A DNA stretch of 64,000 nucleotides, from positions 1 to 64,000 of the forward strand of contig CAYYJQ010000003.1 in the NCBI GenBank assembly GCA_964472295.1, read 5' to 3'. Below are positions 35,113-43,113 of the stretch, piece by piece (positions within the stretch are counted from its first letter, which is position 1; each line of letters starts with the position of its first letter). Below the pieces are notes generated by a model. That model ran no database searches and was not told the origin of the DNA. It saw only the letters and a list, made by a program, of their open reading frames with translations. The stretch is from JAJRZX01 sp964472295. GTDB taxonomy: Bacteria > Desulfobacterota > GWC2-55-46 > JADFVP01. The position numbers and the translations under genes are program-made.

Positions 35113-35868
35113 TCAGTTCGAGGTGCCGGGTTGAATGCCCTGGTGCGATGGCGTAAAGAGGTCTACCGAGTCCAGCTCGGCCCTGGCGTCCACCGCGATA
35201 ACACCCTCTTCGTATACAATAAGGGGGTTTATCTCAAGGGCCTTGAGGCCGTCCGTTGCCTCAACCACCTTGGAGATGGTGACAAGAGTCCTGGCAACGG
35301 TCTCTATGTCGAGCCTCGGGGAGCCTCGGAAACCCTCGAGGAGAGGAAAGCCCTTTACCTCGCGCATCATCTTCAGGGCAGACTCCACGTCCATTGGCGC
35401 GAGCCCGAAACTTACGTCCTTCATGAGTTCCACGGCCACCCCGCCTGTGCCGAACATGGCCGTCACGCCGAACTGCTGGTCTTTCACTGCCCCAACTATT
35501 ACTTCCACTCCCTCTGGCACCATCTCTTCTATTATAAAGCCCTCTATCATGGCCATGGGCATCTCATCGGCCACGCGAAGGATTATCTCCGACCAGGCAT
35601 CCTCTATCTCCTGGGGCCCTGTAAGCCCGGTCCTTACACCGCCAACATCGCTCTTGTGCACCACGCTTGGGGAGATGAGTTTCAGGACAAGGGGGTAGCC
35701 TATCTTCTCGCCCTCCTCTATGGCAACGCTCACGTCTTTTACAACCTCGAACCTCGGCACAGGTATGCCCACAAGGCGGAGTATTTCCTTGGCCGCCGGC
35801 TCCACAAGGTTCTCCCTCTCAAGGCTGAGAGACTCTTTTACAAGTCGTTCTATGGCGTTTATATCCAT
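35113..35868 (-). CDS. Acyl-CoA synthetase (ADP-forming) beta subunit, ATP-grasp
   Basis: A 251-residue ATP-grasp subunit of the NDP-forming acyl-CoA synthetase family (acetate-CoA ligase type). PLVLKLISPSVVHKSDVGGV, EEMVPEGVEV and ALEINPLIVYEEG are the family blocks. ATG at 35868 has GGAGAGG at proper spacing; TTG at 35874 overlaps the stop of the alpha gene. In homologues it phosphorylates ADP from the phosphohistidine of the alpha subunit. The acyl substrate cannot be read from the sequence. Confidence 0.9.
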   Translation of the reverse strand: MDINAIERLVKESLSLERENLVEPAAKEILRLVGIPVPRFEVVKDVSVAIEEGEKIGYPLVLKLISPSVVHKSDVGGVRTGLTGPQEIEDAWSEIILRVADEMPMAMIEGFIIEEMVPEGVEVIVGAVKDQQFGVTAMFGTGGVAVELMKDVSFGLAPMDVESALKMMREVKGFPLLEGFRGSPRLDIETVARTLVTISKVVEATDGLKALEINPLIVYEEGVIAVDARAELDSVDLFTPSHQGIQPGTSN

Positions 35869-35870
35869 CT

Positions 35871-37235
35871 TCAATCCTCTCCCGCCCCATTTCTTGCCGA
35901 GATAAAAGAGGCGGCAAGGGCCGCGTCCTCTGGAGTAAGAAAGACGGGAAGGCCGCTTAAGCGAAAGAGTTCAGTCTTCTGCCTTGTGAACTTTCCGCCA
36001 GGGGTGCAGATAATAACGGGCTTGCCAATCTCTTTTTTTATTTTACCTACCATCTTCGCGAGATTATCCGTGAGTCCGGGCGGTCCCCAGAGAGCCGCCA
36101 CAATAGCCATGTCATAGTTATCCCCATCGAGTGTCTTTCTGAGGGCCTCGCCAAAATGGCTGTCTGTTACGCTTCCCGTAAGGTCCATGGGGTTTGCAAT
36201 GGAACAGACGGGGGGCAAGAGGCCGCCAAGATCCCCTGCAACGTCATCAGGGAGGGGCGGCACGGCAAGGCCGAGGTCCGCGCACTCATCTGCTATGGAG
36301 ACACCCATGCCCCCTCCGTCGGTTATTATCATTACACGCTTGCCTTCGGCGGGCTCCACGTCAGCCAGGACCTTGCAGGCCACGAGAAAGTCTTCATAGC
36401 CCCGAAGCTCTATAACGCCGGCCTTTCTAAAGGCCGCGCTGTAGACCTCGTATCTACCGGCAAGGGCCCCTGTGTGCGACCGGGCCGCCGCCGCGGCGGC
36501 TTCGGTATGGCCCACCTTGAGGGCCGCAACCGGCTTTTTCAAAGAACACCGCGAGGCCGCCTCAACAAACCTCCTGCCCTCCTCCACGGACTCAAGATAC
36601 ATTACAACAGCCCCTGTGGCGTCATCTTCGGAAAAGAACTCGAGAAGGTCGCACTCATTCACATCCACCTTGTTCCCGTAACTTACGACGCGCGCCACGC
36701 CAATGCCCCCGGCGGCGAGCTCGTCCATAACAGTCACGGCAAAGGAACCGCTCTGCGAGAGTATTGAGAGCCCCCCCTCACGTGGGCGCTCCATCCTGTC
36801 TGAAGGGATAAAAAAGGTATCAAGCCCAGTAACGGCATCATAGATACCGAGACAATTTGGGCCTATAATCCGTATGCCTCCGCTCCTCGCACTCTCTCTC
36901 AGTTCCTCCTCGAGGGCCGCGCCGACCTCTCCCGCCTCGGCGAACCCTCCGCTCACCACCACGGCGCCGCCTATGAGGCCCGAGGCCTCTCTTACAAGGC
37001 CAGGGACATGTTCAGCCCCAAGGGCAAAGACCGCAAGGTCAACGGGCTCTTTTATATCTCCGAGCGAGGGGTAGCACCTCGTGCCATCGAGCTCGGAATG
37101 CGCCGGGTTCACGGGATAAAAGGCGCCGTGAAAACCGCCCTTCAGTCTCTGAAAGATTATGCTTGAGAGCTTCTCCGGCTTGAGGGAGGCGCCCACAAGG
37201 GCGACGCTCCGGGGGTTGAAAAAGCAATCCAGCAC
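35871..37235 (-). CDS. Acyl-CoA synthetase (ADP-forming) alpha subunit
   Basis: A 454-residue CoA-binding and ligase subunit. The N-terminal CoA-binding domain starts with NPRSVALVGAS; the central part holds GPNCLGIYD and LSQSGSFA; the phosphorylated histidine lies in RSHTGALAG. The start is GTG. The beta subunit gene follows with only two bases between. Together they make ATP from acyl-CoA, or run in reverse, as seen in anaerobes and syntrophs. Confidence 0.92.
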   Translation of the reverse strand: MLDCFFNPRSVALVGASLKPEKLSSIIFQRLKGGFHGAFYPVNPAHSELDGTRCYPSLGDIKEPVDLAVFALGAEHVPGLVREASGLIGGAVVVSGGFAEAGEVGAALEEELRESARSGGIRIIGPNCLGIYDAVTGLDTFFIPSDRMERPREGGLSILSQSGSFAVTVMDELAAGGIGVARVVSYGNKVDVNECDLLEFFSEDDATGAVVMYLESVEEGRRFVEAASRCSLKKPVAALKVGHTEAAAAAARSHTGALAGRYEVYSAAFRKAGVIELRGYEDFLVACKVLADVEPAEGKRVMIITDGGGMGVSIADECADLGLAVPPLPDDVAGDLGGLLPPVCSIANPMDLTGSVTDSHFGEALRKTLDGDNYDMAIVAALWGPPGLTDNLAKMVGKIKKEIGKPVIICTPGGKFTRQKTELFRLSGLPVFLTPEDAALAASFISARNGAGED

Positions 37236-37296
37236 TTTGTTATCCAGTTATATTTAGAAGCGCGCGAAAAAATAAGACCCGCGGCCCCTGAAGGGC

Positions 37297-37500
37297 TCAG
37301 TCCAGCCGGAAGGCCGCCTTGAGTATGACCTGGTACTCCTTCACCTTGCCGTCCACTATCTTGCCGTGCTGCTCCGAGACCTCGAACCAGGCAAGGCCGT
37401 GAATGGTCTTCGAGGCCCGTTCAATGGCGCTTGAGACGGCGTCCTCGAAACTCGTCTCAGATATGCCCACAAGTTCTATCCTCTTAAAGGCCTTGTCCAT
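37297..37500 (-). CDS. Dodecin (flavin-binding)
   Basis: A 67-residue dodecin family protein: KRIELVGIS at the start, HGLAWFEVSEQHG in the middle with the flavin-stacking tryptophan, and a VKEYQVILKAAF strand. It forms a 12-mer that stores flavin or CoA in homologues. GGAGGTG lies 5 bases before the ATG. It stands alone. Confidence 0.93.
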   Translation of the reverse strand: MDKAFKRIELVGISETSFEDAVSSAIERASKTIHGLAWFEVSEQHGKIVDGKVKEYQVILKAAFRLD

Positions 37501-37650
37501 CTTTACACCTCCATGTGAGAAGGGCTTACCTGCCCCGAGTCCTTAACCGCCACATCGCCAGATGTGACTGGTCTTGCTTTTTTAATACCCCGTCCCCTGA
37601 CCCGCTCTGCCCCTCCCTTACACCTCCATGCGCACTACTTGCCTGCCCTA

Positions 37651-38127
37651 TCAGGGCAGAAGGTCCATTGATGTAAAATATACAAGAAAGACGCCGAGGA
37701 CGAATACAAGGAGATTGAGCGACGCGCTAAGTGCGTGTATCTTCTTGAAACTCCTCTGAAGGCCGTCCTTTTCAGGACCCGTGCTCGAAAGACGCAGTCT
37801 GGCCTTCACGGCCCTGGCCTTGGAACCCACGGAGAGCCCCGAATAAAAGGTGATTACTGTCATGACAAAGAGGAGTATGAGGCGCTTCTTGGGATAGACA
37901 CCGCTCTGATAGGAGAGGTAAAGGAGGCTACAAAGGCATACAATGCTTCCGATATACCCAAGAGCCCAGTACCTTGGGAAGATCCTTCCCACTACGTCGC
38001 CGGCCTGTTCTCTCTGGAGGGTCTTGAAGATGGCAGGGGCCGCGAAAAAGGTAAAGAAGATTAGAGAGCCCTGCCAGAAAACCAGACTGAAGAGGTGAAG
38101 GAACCTTGCTATATTGATGGCTGTCAC
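37651..38127 (-). CDS. DUF4149-like four-helix membrane protein
   Basis: A 158-residue inner-membrane protein with four hydrophobic segments (about 8-30, 52-70, 80-98, 135-155), matching the layout of DUF4149 proteins, whose function is unknown. The start is GTG with AGGAGA upstream. No operon partner is evident. Confidence 0.75.
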   Translation of the reverse strand: MTAINIARFLHLFSLVFWQGSLIFFTFFAAPAIFKTLQREQAGDVVGRIFPRYWALGYIGSIVCLCSLLYLSYQSGVYPKKRLILLFVMTVITFYSGLSVGSKARAVKARLRLSSTGPEKDGLQRSFKKIHALSASLNLLVFVLGVFLVYFTSMDLLP

Positions 38128-38318
38128 GGTGGGGTCTCCTGCCTTTGGGACATCAAGATACAGGGACTATATACAACAGAAAGGGCATTTTTTCAATAAA
38201 AATATGCCTTTTCAGCGAAGAGGCCCCTATTTTTAATAAACCATTGGGGCTGGCACATGCTTTTTTAGAGATTAAGGGCAGGACTCCAAGGCATGAAGGG
38301 AACCCCTCTAACATGGGC

Positions 38319-39299
38319 TCAATAGAGGAGCCGGGAGAGAAAAAAATAAAGGAGAATGGAGCCGGGAATGGATATGAATGCCACGGCATAGAGTATCCTC
38401 ACGGCCCCTTTCAGCGTAGAGGGGCCATGTTCCGCCGTGCCGTCACCTATAAAAGGCCGTCTTTCCACCACACCATTGTAGCTCGCCGTGCCGCCAAACC
38501 TCACACCCATGGCCCCGGCCACGGCGGCCTCGGGGAGCCCGGCGTTGGGACTCGGATGATTACCTTTGTCGCGCTCTATTATTCGACTTGCCCCCTGCCA
38601 GTCATAGCCGAGGATAAAGGCCGCCCCTACCATGAAAAAGGCCGTAAGGCGCGCGGGGATAAAGTTGGCGAAGTCATCAAGGCGCGCGGGAAACCAGCCA
38701 AAGTCCCTGTACCGCTCGTTCCTGTACCCGACCATGGAGTCAAGGGTATTTACGGCCTTGTAGGCGAGCATGAGGGCAGGCCCGCCCAGGGCAAGATAAA
38801 AGAGCGGGGCCACCACGCCGTCAGAGGTGTTCTCGGCAACGGTCTCAGAGGCGGCCCTGTAGACCTCCTCTTCAGAAAGTTCAGCCGTGTCCCTGCCCAC
38901 TATGCCGGAGAGCCTTGTCCTTGCCGCCTCAATATCGCCGCGCCCAAGGGCCCGAAGCACAAAAGCGGCCTCCGCACCAAGTGAACGGATCGATAGAGAG
39001 GCCCAGACCATGTATATGTAGAGTAGATAATAGAGGCCATCCCAGATATGGCGCGCGGTCCCAAGGACAAGGAGCGAGATGACGTAGACACCAAGGGTTA
39101 TGACAAGGGCAAGGACAATTCCAAGGGCCCTCAGTTCCGTGCCGCTTGCGTCCCTGCCCCCACCCCTCAGGACCCCCTCCACATACCCTATGGCCCGTCC
39201 TATCCACCTTACGGGGTGGGGAAGAGAGGCCGGGTCGCCCATGACAAGGTCAAGGCCGAAGGCGAGAAAGAGGAGGACGGAAAAGGAGAGTAGTTCCAT
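38319..39299 (-). CDS. cbiB: Adenosylcobinamide-phosphate synthase CbiB
   Basis: Inner-membrane enzyme of 326 residues that joins adenosylcobyric acid and aminopropanol phosphate in B12 synthesis. Family blocks GDPASLPHPVRWIG, ENTSDGVVAPLFY and NTLDSMVGYRNERY are all present, with five to six helices. It starts 3 bases after the cobQ stop, so the two are coupled. cobD, encoded at 60.6 kb, would make the aminopropanol phosphate side chain. Confidence 0.95.
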   Translation of the reverse strand: MELLSFSVLLFLAFGLDLVMGDPASLPHPVRWIGRAIGYVEGVLRGGGRDASGTELRALGIVLALVITLGVYVISLLVLGTARHIWDGLYYLLYIYMVWASLSIRSLGAEAAFVLRALGRGDIEAARTRLSGIVGRDTAELSEEEVYRAASETVAENTSDGVVAPLFYLALGGPALMLAYKAVNTLDSMVGYRNERYRDFGWFPARLDDFANFIPARLTAFFMVGAAFILGYDWQGASRIIERDKGNHPSPNAGLPEAAVAGAMGVRFGGTASYNGVVERRPFIGDGTAEHGPSTLKGAVRILYAVAFISIPGSILLYFFLSRLLY

Positions 39300-39302
39300 G
39301 AC

Positions 39303-40877
39303 CTATCGCATGGCCCCCGAGGGGTCCATGGGGCCGAGTATCCCGAGGAGCGTATTCATATCAACGGCCTCCCGCACCGTCCGGGCAAGCCCTGCTATAT
39401 TCTCCTCAAGGCGGGCCGCGTAACTCCCAGCCCCCGCCGGGGCATGGTCAAGCCCCGCCCCCTTGAAAAGCCCGCCTAAAAAGGCACGCCTAAGGCCGTC
39501 ATTATGAAAGAGTCCATGTATATAGGTCCCAAGGACAGCGCTGTCTTTGCTCACCGCGCCGTCAAGGATATTCACAGTAGCGCCGCCCCTCTTTGTAATC
39601 CTGAATAGAGGCCTCTTCGAGACCGTGGACTCGCCAGTGTGTATCTCAAAACCCCTCACCAGCCCCACACGCTCACCCCCGAAGAAGGCGCCAAGCGCCA
39701 CTGCCTCCACGTTGAAGGTGGACTTCCTGGCCCGAAGGGTCGTCTCTATGTCAAGAAGACCGAGCCCCTCCTCTCGCCCCCCTTCTAACTCAACGCCAAG
39801 GGGGTCCATGACAACGCGCCCGAGCATCTGAAGCCCCCCGCATATGCCAAAGACACGCCCGCCGCCAGATATATGCGCCCTTATGGCCTTCTCAAAACCC
39901 TGCTCCCGAAGCCAACGCAGATCCGCCAGCGTGTTCTTCGAGCCAGGGATTATCACGACCCCGGCCCCCTTGATGCGCTTCGGGTCTTCGGTGAACTCAA
40001 GGGACACGCCCGGCTCCCCCGCAAGGGGATCAAAGTCCGTAAAGTTCGATATTCTCGGAAGCCTTATGACCACAATCCGTATGCCGCCGGGCTCTCCTGC
40101 GTTCACGCCCGCCCCGCCCCTCATGGCCCGCTCAAGGGCCACGCCGTCCTCGTCAGGGAGCCCCATGGACTCCATATAGGGAATGACCCCAAGGGTCTCT
40201 ATGCCCGTCTTCTTCGTGAGAAAATCAAGGCCCGGCTGAAGAAGCGCCCTGTCGCCACGGAACTTATTGATTATAAAGGCCTTTATGAGCGCCCTCTCAT
40301 CCCTCTCAAGGAGTTCAAGCGTACCCACGATGGAGGCGAAGACCCCGCCCCTGTCAATATCTCCAACAAGTATTACCGGGCTTCCGGCCTTTCTGGCAAT
40401 GCCCATGTTGGCGATGTCGTTCTCCCTGAGGTTTATCTCCGCAGGGCTCCCGGCGCCCTCCATGACCACCACGTCATGGGCCTCGGAAAGCCTCTCAAAA
40501 CTCTCCATTACAAAGCCCATTGCCCGGGCCTTGAAGGCGTGGTACTCCACGGCGCTCATGGAGGCGTGAACGCGGCCATGGATTATCACCTGAGAGACGG
40601 AATCCCCGGTGGGCTTCAGGAGCACGGGGTTCATGTCCACAGAGGGCTCAATGCCCGCGGCCCGGGCCTGAAGGGCCTGGGCAACGCCTATCTCGCCGCC
40701 GTCATCGGTGACAAAGGAATTCAGGGCCATGTTCTGCGCCTTGAAAGGCGCCACGCTCATGCCCATGTCGCGGAAGATCCTGCATAAGGCGGCGGTGACG
40801 ATGGTCTTCCCAGAGTGCGAGGCCGTGCCCTGAACCATGATGATACGCGCCTTTTTACAATTGATTTTCATGCTCAT
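39303..40877 (-). CDS. cobQ: Cobyric acid synthase CobQ
   Basis: ATP- and glutamine-dependent amidase of 524 residues that adds four amide groups to adenosylcobyrinic acid a,c-diamide. The N-terminal MinD-like domain has GTASHSGKT; the C-terminal glutamine amidotransferase domain has the FGICGGLQMLG nucleophile loop and a YIHGLFHN histidine. Candidate starts are 40877, 40871 and 40838; none has a strong ribosome site. The upstream region is the end of a MITE-like element (40872-40980) and shows no cobalamin riboswitch. Confidence 0.95.
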   Translation of the reverse strand: MSMKINCKKARIIMVQGTASHSGKTIVTAALCRIFRDMGMSVAPFKAQNMALNSFVTDDGGEIGVAQALQARAAGIEPSVDMNPVLLKPTGDSVSQVIIHGRVHASMSAVEYHAFKARAMGFVMESFERLSEAHDVVVMEGAGSPAEINLRENDIANMGIARKAGSPVILVGDIDRGGVFASIVGTLELLERDERALIKAFIINKFRGDRALLQPGLDFLTKKTGIETLGVIPYMESMGLPDEDGVALERAMRGGAGVNAGEPGGIRIVVIRLPRISNFTDFDPLAGEPGVSLEFTEDPKRIKGAGVVIIPGSKNTLADLRWLREQGFEKAIRAHISGGGRVFGICGGLQMLGRVVMDPLGVELEGGREEGLGLLDIETTLRARKSTFNVEAVALGAFFGGERVGLVRGFEIHTGESTVSKRPLFRITKRGGATVNILDGAVSKDSAVLGTYIHGLFHNDGLRRAFLGGLFKGAGLDHAPAGAGSYAARLEENIAGLARTVREAVDMNTLLGILGPMDPSGAMR

Positions 40878-40980
40878 GCCCTGATAAACTGAATTCCCCC
40901 GTAATGCGAGGGGAAGAAAAACCGCGCTTTTTCTGTCCCGTCTCTGAATAATTCATGAATGAATTGTTCAGAGGTTCCCT
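40872..40980 (-). repeat. Partly deleted MITE-like element (copy E), inverted
   Basis: Read on the minus strand it starts GGGAACCTCTGAACAATTCA and keeps the GAATTATTCAGAGAC palindrome and the GCGGTTTTTCTTC block, then jumps to a degenerate right end at the cobQ start. It lies between cobQ and rsmE and may carry the start signals of both. Confidence 0.6.
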
Positions 40981-41026
40981 AAAGAGATTATATGTATAAT
41001 AGCCCTCAAGGCAAAGAGATTTGTTC

Positions 41027-41791
41027 ATGAAGAGGCCGCCAGGGGAAATCCGCCTTGAGAACAATGCAATGCCCGGCGATGAGGTTATCCTCTCAGGAGA
41101 GGCCCTCTCAAGCCTTCTCCTCTGGGAACCGCGCGCAGGCGAGGCCTTTACGCTCGCCGGCCCCTCGGGGACCCGATACCGCGCAAGGCTCCTCAAACTA
41201 AAGACCGGACTTGCCACGCTCCAAATCTTCGAGGCCTTCCCCGCAAGGCCCGCGCCCAGGGTCCTGCTCCTCATGGCCCTGCCGGAAAAAGAACGCATGG
41301 AACTCATAATAGAAAAGACCACTGAACTCGGCGTCACCGCCATACTGCCCTTCAGGTCCACCCGCTCCATCACACTTGAAGAACGGGAATCCCGGCAGAA
41401 AAAGGCCCATAAGTGGCCGGAAATAGCAAGAAAAGCGGCAAGACAGTCAAGAAGGGCCTCCATACCGCGCATACTCGAATACACTGGATTTTACGGCGCC
41501 ATGAAGGCCGCCTTCGAGGCCGGAAAAGAGTGCGAAGATAGACTGCTCAAGATAATGCTCCATGAGAATGAAAGGCAAAAAGGCCTGAGAGAAACACTCC
41601 ATGAGGCCGCCGGGCAAGGGATAAAGGACGCCGTCATACTCTGCGGCCCTGAAGGGGGATTCACAAGAGAAGAAACCAGAGAGGCGCGGGGTAATGGCTT
41701 CCTGCCCGTCACACTGGGCCCGAGAATACTCCGAACGGAAACCGCCGCCATCTTCGCCACAGGACTCGTTATCCACGAACTCAAAGGATAG
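41027..41791 (+). CDS. rsmE: 16S rRNA m3U1498 methyltransferase RsmE
   Basis: A 254-residue SPOUT-fold enzyme that methylates U1498 of 16S rRNA. An N-terminal PUA-like part comes first; then EKTTELGVTAILPF, GPEGGFTREE and the knot motif LGPRILRTETAA. ATG at 41027 is preferred to TTG at 41021. It is divergent from cobQ. Confidence 0.95.
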   Translation: MKRPPGEIRLENNAMPGDEVILSGEALSSLLLWEPRAGEAFTLAGPSGTRYRARLLKLKTGLATLQIFEAFPARPAPRVLLLMALPEKERMELIIEKTTELGVTAILPFRSTRSITLEERESRQKKAHKWPEIARKAARQSRRASIPRILEYTGFYGAMKAAFEAGKECEDRLLKIMLHENERQKGLRETLHEAAGQGIKDAVILCGPEGGFTREETREARGNGFLPVTLGPRILRTETAAIFATGLVIHELKG

Positions 41792-41808
41792 AAAAAAGAA
41801 GAGAGGTT

Positions 41809-41965
41809 CGGGTGGGCTGCGCCCACCAAAAAGAAAAAAGATTTTCCCGCTTTCTTTTGGAAAAAAGAAAGCGGGGCAAAGAAAACCAATAGGGAGTGGG
41901 GTAATTGGGGTGGACACGGCCCGCCAAGCACAGTTAGGTAGGGTGGGCACCGCCCACCAAAAAAG
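41809..41965. repeat. Cluster of dispersed hairpin repeats
   Basis: GGGTGGGCTGCGCCCACC at 41809, an inverted GGTTTTCTTTG-type unit with its hairpin at 41847-41892, and GGGTGGGCACCGCCCACC at about 41940. The three lie in the 200-base gap between rsmE and the small Cys-rich gene. Confidence 0.75.
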
Positions 41966-41992
41966 AATCACAAGATAGAAAGAAAAAGCCCA

Positions 41993-42178
41993 ATGAAGAA
42001 AAAAGACCTCTCAAGGATAAAGACAGGCCCTGTCTGCATAAAGTGCCCGCACTCCCAGTTCCTCGACCCCGCAAAAGAGATATGCTACAAGACCGGGGGG
42101 CTGCACTGCAAGGTCCTGGACATAATCGTCGGTAAATACGACCCCTGCCACATACCGGCCAACAACAGTAAAAAATAA
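41993..42178 (+). CDS. Small cysteine-rich protein, function unknown
   Basis: A 61-residue basic protein with five cysteines (C15, C18, C31, C39 and C52; pattern CxxC-x12-C-x7-C-x12-C), which suggests a zinc or iron-sulfur site. I cannot assign a family. It ends 23 bases before the SpoIIM-like gene in the same direction. No clear ribosome site precedes the ATG, so it is a moderate call. Confidence 0.5.
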   Translation: MKKKDLSRIKTGPVCIKCPHSQFLDPAKEICYKTGGLHCKVLDIIVGKYDPCHIPANNSKK

Positions 42179-42201
42179 ACCAAAAGGCGGCAAAAAAATC
42201 C

Positions 42202-42843
42202 ATGGAATACAAAAAAATCCTTGGGAAGACCACAGCCGTGACCGTGGAAAAGAGGCGCCTCGTCATATTCTTCCTTGCCGCCCACGCCGTCTTTCTCTTC
42301 CTCGGAATGCTTACCATGAGCTGGCGTATGCCCGGGGTACTCGCCCTCAGGGAAGAACTCATGAGGGAAATTCAAGACCTCTTCTACGTCCAGCCCCTTA
42401 CAGGCCCCCTCGCCACGAGCCTTGGACTCATGATACTCTATACCTTCTTCTTCAACCTCATCTTCGGGGCCTTCCTGTCCACCACGCTCACGGGCCTTGT
42501 AATCGTCATCCCCTATGTCATAGCCGTCTGGAGGAGTTTTGTCATCGGCATACTCTTCTACGGCATGGACCCCTCACCCATGCAGTCACTCGTCTTCTAC
42601 GGGACCGCCATACTCGAATTTGGGGCCTATTCCTTCTCATCGGCCCTGGGCACGGACCTTGGGCTCTCGCTCTTCTTTCCCGGCAGAAAAGGAACGGCCT
42701 CGCGCATCGAGGCCCTGAGGATAACACTCAACGAGGGCCTCTACCTCTATCTCATCGTGGCCGTGCTGATACTCATCGGCGCCATATGGGAGATAGGCTG
42801 GCTCCACTACCTCGGCCCCCTTGTCCCCCCGATAAAGACCTGA
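42202..42843 (+). CDS. SpoIIM/DUF95-like membrane protein
   Basis: A 213-residue protein with about five membrane helices, resembling the stage II sporulation protein M family: helix-rich, with conserved small and acidic residues in ILEFGAYSFSSALGTDLGLS. In non-sporulating bacteria this family has no known role. AAGGCGG lies upstream of the ATG. Confidence 0.72.
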   Translation: MEYKKILGKTTAVTVEKRRLVIFFLAAHAVFLFLGMLTMSWRMPGVLALREELMREIQDLFYVQPLTGPLATSLGLMILYTFFFNLIFGAFLSTTLTGLVIVIPYVIAVWRSFVIGILFYGMDPSPMQSLVFYGTAILEFGAYSFSSALGTDLGLSLFFPGRKGTASRIEALRITLNEGLYLYLIVAVLILIGAIWEIGWLHYLGPLVPPIKT

Positions 42844-42975
42844 GCCGGGCCCGCCGTGCAACCTCCAGAAGGCTTCCGGCCATGGGCGCCGGTCACTGCC
42901 CGCCGTCCATGGCACGCAAGGGCAGGCCGATTGCAACAAAAAAACCTCAAATTATTGTTTAACCTCATATTTTTC

Positions 42976-43004
42976 TTGGATTACCTTCCTTCTTGTGCTA
43001 TAAA
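42976..43004 (+). promoter_or_regulatory. Sigma-70-like promoter for yggS-proC
   Basis: TTGGAT (42976-42981), 17 bases, TATAAA (42999-43004), about 110 bases before the yggS start. Confidence 0.6.
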
Positions 43005-43113
43005 ATGTAACCTTAGCATAACTTTTTTAAGGCAAAAGTGTTTTCCCTCATCAGGAAAGCCCTGAGTCTGCCTTTTCAAGGCCAGCAAGAATAAAAGAGG
43101 GGTCCTTGACGCA

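Noticed and set aside
34936..36117. 393-codon open frame on + across intergenic DNA and the acyl-CoA synthetase genes
   Set aside because: It is antisense to two well-conserved subunits and its translation has no domain pattern.
40878..41026. Cobalamin riboswitch upstream of cobQ
   Set aside because: The gap is too short and is mostly a decayed MITE-like element; no B12-box-like sequence is seen.
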